Assembly (NCBI GenBank): GCA_030040515.1
Contig: JASHTO010000052.1
Coordinates: 1-14,465 of the forward strand
Direction: 5' to 3'
Origin: Terriglobia bacterium
GTDB lineage: Bacteria > Acidobacteriota > Terriglobia > UBA7540
Length of the DNA: 14,465 bases
Shown here: piece by piece, positions 1-6,289 of the stretch
How the letters are laid out: the number at the start of each line of letters is the position of its first letter
Numbering within the stretch: position 1 is the first letter of the stretch
Notes under the pieces: model-generated
Databases searched by the model: none
What the model was told of the DNA's origin: nothing
The model's input: only the letters and a program-made list of their open reading frames with translations
Position numbers and translations under genes: made by a program

Positions 1-14
1 CTTTCGGCATTTGA

Positions 15-20
15 TATACT
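15..20 (+). promoter_or_regulatory. possible -10 box (TATACT) for the OB-fold gene
   Basis: TATACT lies about 30 bases before the ATG at 50 and matches 5 of 6 positions of the sigma-70 type -10 box. The matching -35 would lie outside the window, so only half a promoter can be seen. Confidence 0.3.
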
Positions 21-49
21 AGCATAGGTTCGCGGATGGATGTGGTGCG

Positions 50-520
50 ATGCAGCGAAGGCCGATCCTTGCGGTTACGGGACTTCTGGTTCTGGCCTTC
101 GTGCTGGGATTGGGGGTGGGCACGCGGTTTGGGCGAAAGCCTGCCTCGATTCCTGCCGACCCCATTACGAGACAGCCTCTCGGTGCAGATTATGCCACAG
201 CTCAAACCTCCGCTCCCTCCACTCCGTCGCCCTGTGTGGATATTCGCAACGCCGGTCCGCTGGTGGGTTCAAGCGGGTGCGTTTCCGGGCTTGTCCTGCG
301 GGTTTACGCCGCGCGCACGGGCAATACCTTTCTGGATTTCTGCGAGGATTATCATTCCTGCCCTTTTTCCAGCGTGATCTTCGCAACCGACAAGAGCAAA
401 TTTGGCGATCTGGGATCGTTACAAGGCAGGCGAGTGGAGATTCGGGGCGATGTGGTCTCCTACCAAGGCAGGGCGGAAATCGTGATTCGCGATCCGCAAC
501 AGGTTCGAAGTGCGAATTGA
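50..520 (+). CDS. membrane-anchored OB-fold protein (hypothetical)
   Basis: A 156-residue protein of unknown specific role. Residues about 5-27 form one hydrophobic segment after MQRRP, which reads as a signal anchor or uncleaved signal peptide. A low-complexity Ser/Thr/Pro linker follows (about 35-62). Residues about 70-152 look like a small OB-fold barrel of the kind often annotated 'nucleic-acid-binding OB-fold': V-x-G-x-V start, TGNTFLDF, a central VIFA strand, then LQGRRVEIRGDV, YQGRAEIVI and DPQQV. The phrase 'L-x-G-x-x-V-x-I-x-G-x-V-x-x-Y-x-G-R-x-E-I' is typical of the last strands of that fold. Three cysteines (in CVDI, GCVS and FCEDYHSCP) could form disulfides outside the membrane. 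The ATG at 50 is the only good start, and its ribosome site is weak. Fold assignment is fairly sure; function (binding of DNA, RNA or another ligand at the envelope) is not known. Confidence 0.75.
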   Translation: MQRRPILAVTGLLVLAFVLGLGVGTRFGRKPASIPADPITRQPLGADYATAQTSAPSTPSPCVDIRNAGPLVGSSGCVSGLVLRVYAARTGNTFLDFCEDYHSCPFSSVIFATDKSKFGDLGSLQGRRVEIRGDVVSYQGRAEIVIRDPQQVRSAN

Positions 521-533
521 GAGAAGGGAATAA

Positions 534-801
534 GGTTAAAGGATAAAGGGTAAACGCAAAGCGCAGGATATTGGGCTCAGGTGAGGGACGGTCGAGTCGC
601 TCGGTTTTTAGTCCACTGGCAGGCAGGAACGCATTTCAGTTCAAGGTATTCTTAAGATGATTAGACTAAACCAGTTCAAAAATGCAGTATTGGTCGAAGG
701 TGCTCCTCCAGCTTCGCCACTAAGATATTCCCAGCCCGGCAAAGGTTTGCCAGGCGGCCTTCGCCGCCTCGCGTTTACCCTTTACCCTTTAACCCTCACC
801 C
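534..801. repeat. inverted heptamer-array element with two internal hairpins
   Basis: The left arm (534-554) is GGTTAAA-GGATAAA-GGGTAAA. The right arm (774-795) is TTTACCC-TTTACCC-TTTAACCC, close to the reverse complement of the left. Over about 26 bases (531-556 against 771-796) the arms pair at roughly 24 positions. Just inside the right arm are two back-to-back hairpins: GGCAAA/TTTGCC at 738-751, and AGGCGGC/GCCGCCT with a 4-base CTTC loop at 752-769. The element overlaps the start of the TPR gene. Elements of this kind are probably non-coding intergenic repeats. No transposase or target duplication was seen. Confidence 0.6.
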
Positions 802-2159
802 TTTTTGTTTTTTCTGCCTTCTGCCAACAGCCTCCCGCCGCAACGTCCGCGGCCGTCCAGGTGACCAAGCAAGCCGGCGACCTTATTTTACAGGGCTTCG
901 ATCGCCTGGGCCAGCACGATGCCGCGGGCGCGGAGAAGGCTTTCCGCGCGGCCATCGAAATTCAGCCGGAGGTGGAGGCGGCGCATCGTGGTTTGGGATT
1001 GGCGCTTCGTGAGGAAGGGCGGCTGGCAGACGCATTTCGCGAATTGCAGACCGCCACGCAGCTCGATCCCTCGGATTCCGATGCCCACTACACCTTGGGC
1101 TCCGTCGCGTGGGCGTTGAGCTTGCCGGTCAATTCCCAACTCAACAAAAAAGGCGGCCTTGCTCCTTCCGACTATCAAGGCATTGCGGGGGAAGAGTTTT
1201 CAAAAGCTCTGGCCCTCAGTCCCAAGGACGCCATGCTGCGCATCAATTTGGCAGTCCTCTATCTTGATTCGGAGCGGGCGAACGATGCGATTCCACAGGC
1301 GCAGGAAGCGGTGCGCATCGCTCCGGGCGACGCGCTGGCACACGTCACGCTGGGCCGCGCCTATTTTGCGAGCGGCGAAGAGGAGAAGGCCGCCTCGGAA
1401 TACGACGCCGCGGCCAAGCTTGACCCTCACGATGGTCAGGCATTATTCGCCCTGGGTCAAATGCGCATGTTCCAGCACCGCACGGCCGAGGCGGAGGCGG
1501 CTTTGCGGCAGGCCATTCAAGTCTCACCGGATCTGGGGCCGGCCTATGCGGCTCTGGCGCAGATTCTGGTGGAGCAAAACAAGAATACCGAAGCGCGCGC
1601 CCTTCTGGAAAAGGCCGTGGCGCTGAATTCCCAGGACTGGCAGAGCCAGTACGAGCTTGCCGTGCTGCTGAACCAAGCCGGAGAAGAAGCGCGCGCCACC
1701 GAACTGCTTCAGAAGGTCCTGCAAGTCAATCCGGAATTTCCCGGTGCGCGTGAGCAGTTGGCCACAGGCCTGCTGCGGCGGGGAGACCTTCAGGGCGCTT
1801 CGGCTCTGGCGGGAAAGATGATTGCGGAGAATCCTCAGGGGCCGGAGGGACATCGCATCATGGCCCTGGTGCTCTGGAAGCAGCGGGACTACGAAGGCTC
1901 GCTCGCCGAATGCGCCATGGCGCTGAACGTTGATCCGGATTCCGCCGCCATGATGGCGCTTCAGTCCATCGCCCTGTGGCAGGCAGGAAACCATCGTGAG
2001 GCACAAAAGGCATTTCGGGACGCCGCCAAGGTGGAGCCCAAAGTGGGCACTGCCGACGTTTTTTGCCGACTGCTGCTCTGCGACGCGCGCGACATTAATA
2101 TTGTCAGCGATTTTCTCCACAAAAACCGCTGGGTTCTGGCGCCCCCCATGGAGCAGTAG
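657..2159 (+). CDS. secreted or periplasmic TPR-repeat protein
   Basis: A 500-residue protein made almost entirely of tetratricopeptide repeats from about residue 75 to 475. Around ten helix-turn-helix units carry the usual pattern (A at position 8, G-x-x-x-x-A at 15-20, DP/NP at the end), for example AEKAFRAAIEIQP, AFRELQTATQLDP, AASEYDAAAKLDP, AEAALRQAIQVSP and ATELLQKVLQVNP. A longer non-TPR insert (about residues 155-175) breaks the second pair. TPR arrays are protein-interaction scaffolds; no catalytic domain is attached. Residues about 37-57 (RRLAFTLYPLTLTLFVFSAFC) look like the core of a signal peptide with probable cleavage near SAFCQQ. They are preceded by an oddly long 36-residue N-region translated from repeat DNA. 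The ATG at 657 has AAGG 10 bases upstream. An in-frame TTG at 690 is the only evident later candidate before the hydrophobic core. Stop is TAG. Function beyond interaction scaffold is unknown. Confidence 0.85.
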   Translation: MIRLNQFKNAVLVEGAPPASPLRYSQPGKGLPGGLRRLAFTLYPLTLTLFVFSAFCQQPPAATSAAVQVTKQAGDLILQGFDRLGQHDAAGAEKAFRAAIEIQPEVEAAHRGLGLALREEGRLADAFRELQTATQLDPSDSDAHYTLGSVAWALSLPVNSQLNKKGGLAPSDYQGIAGEEFSKALALSPKDAMLRINLAVLYLDSERANDAIPQAQEAVRIAPGDALAHVTLGRAYFASGEEEKAASEYDAAAKLDPHDGQALFALGQMRMFQHRTAEAEAALRQAIQVSPDLGPAYAALAQILVEQNKNTEARALLEKAVALNSQDWQSQYELAVLLNQAGEEARATELLQKVLQVNPEFPGAREQLATGLLRRGDLQGASALAGKMIAENPQGPEGHRIMALVLWKQRDYEGSLAECAMALNVDPDSAAMMALQSIALWQAGNHREAQKAFRDAAKVEPKVGTADVFCRLLLCDARDINIVSDFLHKNRWVLAPPMEQ

Positions 2160-2329
2160 GGTCGAGGCGCCAGGCGGTCCCTGCGGATCAAATCCGGATG
2201 TTATCGCAAGAGTTTCTCGCAAAATTTCCAATCACGTGATACGATGCGCACCGCGTCGTTCGTCCTCGACCCATCCGCCGTAATCGCGGTGGAAATCTGA
2301 ATGGCCACAACCGACCGGGAGGAATCGCC

Positions 2330-2686
2330 ATGGCGATTTTTATCGTGGAAAAGGTTATTGACGGCATCAGGCTGGTGGATTTGCGCGGACGCATCACCCT
2401 GGGGCCGGAAACGGAGGCCCTGCGCAATAAGCTGAAGGAGCTGCTCACGGCCGGCCACAAGCACATTCTCCTGAACCTTGGCGAGGTGACTTACCTTGAT
2501 AGCGTCGGCCTCTCGAGCCTGGTTTCCGGCTACACCTCCGCGCGCAACATGGGAGGTGATTTGAAACTCCTGCACTTGCCTCGCGGGGTCGCACAGCTTC
2601 TCCAGATTACCCGCCTCAGCACGGTTTTCGAAATCTATGAGGACCTCTCCGCAGCGGTGAATTCCTTCAAAACAGAAGTCGTCTGA
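2330..2686 (+). CDS. STAS-domain anti-sigma factor antagonist (SpoIIAA/RsbV type)
   Basis: A 118-residue single STAS domain. In the partner-switching scheme such proteins bind an anti-sigma factor/serine kinase (SpoIIAB/RsbW type) when unphosphorylated and so release the sigma factor; phosphorylation of one Ser or Thr stops this. The hallmarks are visible: the VDLRGRITL strand, then ILLNLGEVTYLDSVGLSSLV, with the phosphorylatable Ser58 directly after Asp57 in DSVGL. A second half follows, with GGDLKLLHLPRGVAQLLQITRLSTVFEIYED. The start is fixed by a strong GGAGGA 7-12 bases ahead of the ATG. No RsbW-like kinase or sigma gene is adjacent, so the partner must be elsewhere, as is common for orphan STAS genes in Acidobacteriota. 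The protein is cytoplasmic. A hairpin 40 bases after the stop may end the transcript. Confidence 0.9.
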   Translation: MAIFIVEKVIDGIRLVDLRGRITLGPETEALRNKLKELLTAGHKHILLNLGEVTYLDSVGLSSLVSGYTSARNMGGDLKLLHLPRGVAQLLQITRLSTVFEIYEDLSAAVNSFKTEVV

Positions 2687-2725
2687 GGGACGAAAAGCCG
2701 GCGGGATAAAACGTCGCTTCGCCCC

Positions 2726-2746
2726 CTGTGCAATTTTCTTGCACAG
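2726..2746 (+). terminator. hairpin after the STAS gene
   Basis: CTGTGCAA/TTGCACAG form a perfect 8-bp stem around a TTTTC loop, 40 bases after the STAS stop. There is no T-run on the 3' side, so it may be a weak or factor-dependent terminator, or only an mRNA-stabilising stem. Confidence 0.4.
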
Positions 2747-2772
2747 AATTGGTGGTGGGTCAGTTTGAATTC

Positions 2773-2846
2773 CGTAGGGGCAGGGCTTGACCCTGCCCTT
2801 CAGTCCAGCGAAGTTGAGTAGGGCACCCGCAAGGGATGCCCCTACG
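2773..2846. repeat. palindromic intergenic element with GTAGGGGC ends
   Basis: CGTAGGGGCA at 2773-2782 is exactly the reverse complement of TGCCCCTACG at 2837-2846. Inside sit two more stems: GGGCAGGG/CCCTGCCC (2778-2785/2791-2798, 5-base loop), and GGGCACCC pairing with GGG-A-TGCCC (2821-2841, one bulge). The DNA can therefore form either one long hairpin or a cloverleaf. Flanks also agree weakly (TTTGAATTC / GAAATTTCAAA). It resembles a non-autonomous repeat or REP-like sequence; no ORF is carried. Confidence 0.65.
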
Positions 2847-2875
2847 CCGAAATTTCAAATCGAGAATTCATCCCT

Positions 2876-2904
2876 TTGACATTGACCTTGTGTGCTGGTA
2901 GAGT
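2876..2904 (+). promoter_or_regulatory. sigma-70 type promoter of the cold-shock gene
   Basis: A perfect TTGACA (-35) at 2876-2881, a 17-base spacer and TAGAGT (-10, 4 of 6) at 2899-2904. Transcription would begin near 2911 and leave a roughly 70-base 5' leader before the ATG at 2981. Long leaders of this kind are known in cspA-type genes to fold differently at low temperature; whether this one does is inference. Confidence 0.6.
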
Positions 2905-2980
2905 GGCCCCAACGTGTGCAAGAGGTGACTTCGCTGGCAATAATAACGTAAAGCCCCTCCCTGCGCAAATTGAGGTGTGT

Positions 2981-3184
2981 ATGCAAGGCACAATCAAGCG
3001 GGTCATACGCGACCGCGGATTTGGGTTCATTCGTTCTACGGATGGGCAAGAGGTGTTTTTCCATCGCAGCAGTCTTCAACAGCTCAATTTTGACGGACTA
3101 AAAGAAGGCGAAGCGGTGGAGTTTGAAATGGAGCGCGGTGAAAAAGGGCCCCGGGCTACGAACGTTCGGCCCGGAGCAAAGTAA
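2981..3184 (+). CDS. cold-shock domain protein (CspA family)
   Basis: A 67-residue protein, the standard length of a free-standing cold-shock domain (a five-stranded OB barrel that binds single-stranded RNA and DNA and melts mRNA structure). RNP1 is seen as DRGFGFI (residues 11-17, usual K-G-F-G-F-I) and RNP2 as VFFHRS (residues 25-30, usual VFVHFS). The order is MQGTIKRV, RNP1, DGQEVFFH, LKEGEAVEFEMERGEKGPRATNV, all colinear with the family. The reading frame stays open 35 codons further upstream, but MQGTIK is where family members begin, and GAGGTG stands just ahead of the ATG at 2981, so this start is preferred. The upstream part is the promoter and leader. RNP2 has Phe for the usual Val, and Arg-Ser where Phe-Ser is common. 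The gene appears monocistronic. Confidence 0.93.
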   Translation: MQGTIKRVIRDRGFGFIRSTDGQEVFFHRSSLQQLNFDGLKEGEAVEFEMERGEKGPRATNVRPGAK

Positions 3185-3418
3185 GCTTCACGGCATCGCC
3201 ACTCCCCCAGGAAATTGCGCATTACAACCACCCTACGGTTAGTGTCTCTGCGCGAAGACAAAGGTCAAGTGGTGCCCTTCCGGCTAGTCCTGCCCACAAA
3301 ATCAATTTTCATCTCGGCTTGGGCCTTGACAGTCACACGAATGCGAGTAGTCTTAGCGCGAGATTTCGTCGGCGCGCGCGACCCTTGCCGGCGGCGGATG
3401 CTTTTGGGGGAGAGGGCG
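3185..3418. other. gene-poor spacer with one promoter-like sequence
   Basis: No convincing gene was seen here on either strand; the open frames are short and without recognisable domains. TTGACA at 3326-3331 followed 16 bases later by TAGTCT (3348-3353) resembles a promoter pointing at the small frame that starts at 3419. The GC-rich run around 3370-3400 is not otherwise explained. Confidence 0.35.
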
Positions 3419-3547
3419 ATGGACCGAGGTAACTTCGAGCAATACCTCATCCGTGCCGAGCAACAGACCCGTAAGTGCTTTCATCACAGAGCTCACAGAG
3501 GCGCACAGAGAAAAGCGTCTCTGTGTTCTCTACGCGCTCTGTGGTGA
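3419..3547 (+). pseudogene. possible small-gene remnant ending in a repeat element
   Basis: A 42-codon frame starts with MDRGNFEQYLIRAEQQTRK, preceded by a purine-rich GGGGGAGA 6-13 bases ahead of the ATG and by the promoter-like pair at 3326-3353. After about 20 codons the frame enters the CACAGAG palindrome and reads repeat DNA (HHRAHRGAQRK) to its stop. This could be a small gene whose 3' end was replaced by the element, or a chance frame. The first 19 residues look helical and charged; I do not recognise the family. Confidence 0.25.
3483..3546. repeat. CACAGAG inverted-repeat element, copy 1
   Basis: Three CACAGAG units about 9 bases apart (within 3484-3510) face CTCTGTG and CTCTGTGGTGA on the right (3519-3546), giving an imperfect hairpin with GAAAAGCG-like centre. 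The outer ends TCATCACAGAG and CTCTGTGGTGA match copy 2 at 5715-5777. It lies just upstream of the esterase. Confidence 0.65.
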
Positions 3548-3605
3548 GGGCGCTAAACCTGGTGATCGGAAAATTTCGATAGTTAGAATATTTCCCGGAG
3601 GGAAA

Positions 3606-5612
3606 ATGAGGAAGCAAGGCTTGTTCGGTCTTCTTGTACTAATCTTCCCGAGTCTGTTGCCGGCACAGAGCACTCCCTACCAGTTGAAGCCCATCATGGA
3701 GAAAGACCTTCAGTCACCCACGCTGGTAGAGTTCCAACTGCAAGAGTTCCTGATGAAGCAGGTCCCCAAGCTCCCGCCTATTTCCACGCCCGAGGAATGG
3801 ACGCGCGAGGGCGAGCAAATCCGCAAGCGCGTGCTCGAAAATGTGGTTTATCACGGCTGGCCGAGCGATTGGGTGAATTCCCCGCCGCGCTTCGAAGACC
3901 TGGGAGTGGTCCCCTCGGGCAAGGGTTACACGCTGCGGAAGCTTCGCTACGAGGTTGTGCCGGGCTTTTACACCACCGCGTTGCTCTATGCGCCCGAAAA
4001 TCTTCAGGGCAGAGCGCCGGCGGTGCTCAACGTAATGGGTCATCACGGCGACCGGGGCAAGGCGGAGGAATTCCAGCAGAAGATCTGCATCAACGAAGCT
4101 CTGCGCGGCATGATCGCGCTGAATCTCGAGTGGCTGGACATGGGTGAATCGTACACCCCGGAGAATACCCACTGGTTCGGTGGGCATTTGGACCTGGTCG
4201 GCGCGAACATGGAGGGATTGTTCTACCTGGCGATGCGACGAGGCCTCGATTATTTGTGGCAAGACCCGCATGTGGATCAGAAGCGCATCGCGGTTACAGG
4301 TTTATCGGGTGGCGGGTGGCAAACCATCATCCTGAGCTCGCTTGATGAGCGCGTAAACGTTTCCATTCCGGTGGCGGGATATACGTCGCTCGAGGGCAGA
4401 ATGGCGCTCGCCCCGCGCGCCGAGGCCGGCGACCTGGAGCAAAACGCCACCGACCTGGTCATGACGAGCCAGGACTATCCCACGCTCACGGCCATTCGCG
4501 CCCCGCGCCCCACGCTGCTCATCAACAACGCCGAGGACGATTGCTGCTTCCGCGCCGCGCTGGTGAAGCCCTACATCTATGAGGCCGTGCGCCCCTACTA
4601 TCGCCTCTACGGGCAGGAGGACAACCTGCGCTTCTTCGAGAACACCACCATCTCCGCGCACAATTATGAAGTGGACGACCAACGGCAGGCCTACAAATTC
4701 CTCGACCAGCATTTTGGGTTGTCCGCGAGCGGCGAGCCGATTGACGTGGGAGCGGATGTGAAAAGCTATGTGGACCTCGCGGGCGGAATTCCCAAAGACA
4801 GTCTGACCATCCTGGGGCTGGCCCGTAAGTTTGCCAGCGAAATCACCCGTCCGGCGATTCCCACGGACCCCGCGGCCAGGGCGGAATGGGCGGATGCACA
4901 ACGGCTTAAACTGCAATCCGTTGTTCGCTATCAACCTGCGACCGTGGATCAGGTTTGGGCCGTGGCCAACACCCAGCACAACGGTGTGGAATCGGTTTCC
5001 TATCGCCTGCTGCTGAGCAACGGCCTGAGCGCCACGGGAATTTGGCTGAAAGATATTCCCGCACGCGAGGGCGCGCCGCTTACCATCGTGCTGAACGACA
5101 AGGGCAAAAAGAACGCACACGAGGAGGTATGGGACCGCATGCCCGAGATCGCCGACCGCATGGACCGCGGCGAGCAGGTTTTCGTGGCCGATCTGCTCTT
5201 CACCGGCGACGCCGCGCCCGAGGGCGGGCAGTTCCTGTTCCCGGAAATGCTGGCCACCGCCGGCAATCGCCCGCTGGGAATGGAAGCCGCGCAGTTGATC
5301 GCCGTCGGCAACTGGGCGAAGGCTAAGTGGAATGCATCCTCAATGCGCATGGAAAGCAACGGAATCCGCACCCAGTTTGACGCGCTGATTGCCGCAGCCC
5401 TTTCGCCCCATGAATTTTCCACATTGAGCGTAAATGGCGGAATGAAAAGCCTGCAATATCTCCTCGACAAGCCCGTTGAGTATGATGGGCACGCCGATCT
5501 CTTCTGCCTGGATTTATACAAAGATTTCGACCTCGACCGCTTGGTCGCCATCGCGGCGCCAACGCCGATTCACGAACACGATTTTGTGGAGGACGCGGTA
5601 AAGGCCGAGTAG
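3606..5612 (+). CDS. secreted alpha/beta-hydrolase, acetylxylan-esterase (AXE1) type, with degenerate C-terminal half
   Basis: A 668-residue predicted exported esterase. MRKQGLFGLLVLIFPSLLPAQS is a signal peptide with likely cleavage at PAQ/S. Residues about 55-370 form an alpha/beta-hydrolase: the strand VLNVMGHHG, the lid-side Trp/Asp segment EWLDMGES, the nucleophile elbow TGLSGGG with Ser234, acid Asp311 or Asp312 in NNAEDD, and His352 in ISAHNYE, so the triad is complete. Family members remove acetyl groups from xylan-type or other esterified sugars; the true substrate is not shown. Residues about 375-668 carry a second hydrolase-like core (PLTIVLND, RGEQVFVADLLFTGDA, PLGMEAAQLIAVGNW) without a GxSxG, hence probably non-catalytic. 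Start: the frame is open 51 codons further upstream through repeat DNA, but the ATG at 3606 has GGAGGG just ahead and begins the signal peptide. Stop TAG. Isolated between two CACAGAG elements. Confidence 0.88.
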   Translation: MRKQGLFGLLVLIFPSLLPAQSTPYQLKPIMEKDLQSPTLVEFQLQEFLMKQVPKLPPISTPEEWTREGEQIRKRVLENVVYHGWPSDWVNSPPRFEDLGVVPSGKGYTLRKLRYEVVPGFYTTALLYAPENLQGRAPAVLNVMGHHGDRGKAEEFQQKICINEALRGMIALNLEWLDMGESYTPENTHWFGGHLDLVGANMEGLFYLAMRRGLDYLWQDPHVDQKRIAVTGLSGGGWQTIILSSLDERVNVSIPVAGYTSLEGRMALAPRAEAGDLEQNATDLVMTSQDYPTLTAIRAPRPTLLINNAEDDCCFRAALVKPYIYEAVRPYYRLYGQEDNLRFFENTTISAHNYEVDDQRQAYKFLDQHFGLSASGEPIDVGADVKSYVDLAGGIPKDSLTILGLARKFASEITRPAIPTDPAARAEWADAQRLKLQSVVRYQPATVDQVWAVANTQHNGVESVSYRLLLSNGLSATGIWLKDIPAREGAPLTIVLNDKGKKNAHEEVWDRMPEIADRMDRGEQVFVADLLFTGDAAPEGGQFLFPEMLATAGNRPLGMEAAQLIAVGNWAKAKWNASSMRMESNGIRTQFDALIAAALSPHEFSTLSVNGGMKSLQYLLDKPVEYDGHADLFCLDLYKDFDLDRLVAIAAPTPIHEHDFVEDAVKAE

Positions 5613-5714
5613 AGCGCAGGATTATTGAGTCGCAATCTTGGTGCCTGCTGACATACGAGTTATGATTCCGTGCGAAATGTGAAGTAAGGCTTGGCGCGGT
5701 CGGGAAAAGATCGA

Positions 5715-5777
5715 ACCACAGAGGGCACAGAAAGCCGCTGAGGGTTTTTCTCTGTGAATCTCCGTGCCCTCTGTGGT
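5715..5777. repeat. CACAGAG inverted-repeat element, copy 2
   Basis: ACCACAGAGGGCAC at 5715-5728 is exactly the reverse complement of GTGCCCTCTGTGGT at 5764-5777 (14 of 14), with near-matches continuing inward and a T-rich loop (GGGTTTTTCTCTG). It is the same family as 3483-3546 and lies on the other side of the esterase gene. The T-rich flank after 5780 could let it act as a transcription terminator for the esterase. Confidence 0.7.
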
Positions 5778-5812
5778 GAGATTTTTATTTCTGAATTAAG
5801 GGGGATTTATAA

Positions 5813-6093
5813 ATGAGCACTGATCTTTCACGAGGGTACTTTATCAAGCGCGCGGTGCAAGGCACAGCCGCGTTCGCAATTTCATTGATTGCATCAAGTC
5901 GCGCAAAAGGACGATCAGCGACGTGGAAATCGGCCACCGCTCCACCAGCGCCTGCCTGCTTGGGAACGTTTCCTTCCGCAGCCAGAAGCGCCTGGTGTGG
6001 GACGTCGCCGCCGAACGCCGCGTCTCCGGCGGGCCAGAGGCGGAGCAATACCTCTCGCGCGAATACCGCGCGCTGTGGAAGCTGACGGCTTGA
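5813..6093 (+). pseudogene. collapsed Gfo/Idh/MocA-family oxidoreductase (Tat signal joined to C-terminus)
   Basis: The first frame from ATG 5813 gives MSTDLSRGYFIKRAVQGTAAFAIS, a Tat-like start of the kind found on exported Gfo/Idh/MocA oxidoreductases in Acidobacteriota and Planctomycetota (the usual RR is RG here). From about 5875 a different frame (+2) gives RNFIDCIKSRKRTISDVEIGH, then RSTSACLLGNV, RLVWD, EQYLSREYRALWKL and a TGA at 6091-6093. That is the characteristic C-terminus of the family. Full members are about 400-450 residues, so roughly 300 codons, including the Rossmann NAD(P) fold and the active-site Lys/His region, are missing. The two parts meet in 'ttcgcaatttcatt' and are out of frame. 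This is therefore a deletion relic, not a functional small protein, unless the assembly is wrong. A GGGGG tract precedes the ATG. Confidence 0.75.
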
Positions 6094-6181
6094 TGAGGGG
6101 TAAGAGTAGAGGCTCAGTTCCAAGACCAACGGCGGCAAGTGCGCGGACCCGCGGCCTAACCCCGCAAAACAGAGGAGATTC

Positions 6182-6289
6182 ATGCCGACCTCCGGTCTTC
6201 TTTCTGTGATGACACCAATCGTTGACAACTTGCGATGGATTCGTCATTCTCAAATAACCCTGAGATTTCAGGCGCAAGTGACGACATGA
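6182..6289 (+). CDS. possible 35-residue leader ORF coupled to cimA
   Basis: GAGGAG (6172-6177) is followed at good distance by ATG 6182, and the frame (MPTSGLLSVMTPIVDNLRW...) runs 35 codons to a TGA that overlaps the cimA start as ATGA at 6286-6289. cimA itself has no clear ribosome site, so translation of this leader could deliver ribosomes to it. Branched-chain residues (Leu, Ile, Val) make up a bit over a quarter of the peptide but are not clustered as in classic ilv/leu attenuators. It could also be chance: a TTGACA at 6222-6227 with CATTCT 17 bases later may start the cimA transcript inside this ORF. Confidence 0.35.
   Translation: MPTSGLLSVMTPIVDNLRWIRHSQITLRFQAQVTT
6222..6250 (+). 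promoter_or_regulatory. possible cimA promoter
   Basis: TTGACA at 6222-6227, a 17-base spacer, then CATTCT (3 of 6 for the -10) at 6245-6250. A start near 6257 would leave about 29 bases before the cimA ATG. The -35 is perfect and the -10 weak. Confidence 0.35.

Noticed and set aside
534..801. CRISPR-like or telomere-like array from the TTTACCC repeats
   Set aside because: Units are contiguous and degenerate with no unique spacers, only three per arm, in inverted orientation; no cas gene nearby.
1524..2231. 235-codon minus-strand frame over the TPR gene
   Set aside because: Opposite a clear TPR array; no motif, and its length is explained by high GC and repeat structure.
2876..2980. N-terminal extension of the cold-shock protein from ATG 2876
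   Set aside because: It would overlap the promoter, add 35 residues absent from the family, and lacks a ribosome site; 2981 has one.
3265..3450. 61-codon Arg/Lys-rich minus-strand frame
   Set aside because: No ribosome site or family resemblance; probably chance in a spacer.
4302..5120. 272-codon open frame on the minus strand inside the esterase gene
   Set aside because: It is an antisense shadow of a GC-rich gene with a complete catalytic triad and signal peptide on the + strand; its translation shows no domain.
5638..5666. Promoter TTGGTG-17-TATGAT after the esterase
   Set aside because: The -10 is good but the -35 matches only 3 of 6 positions, and the only downstream gene is a relic; too weak to list.
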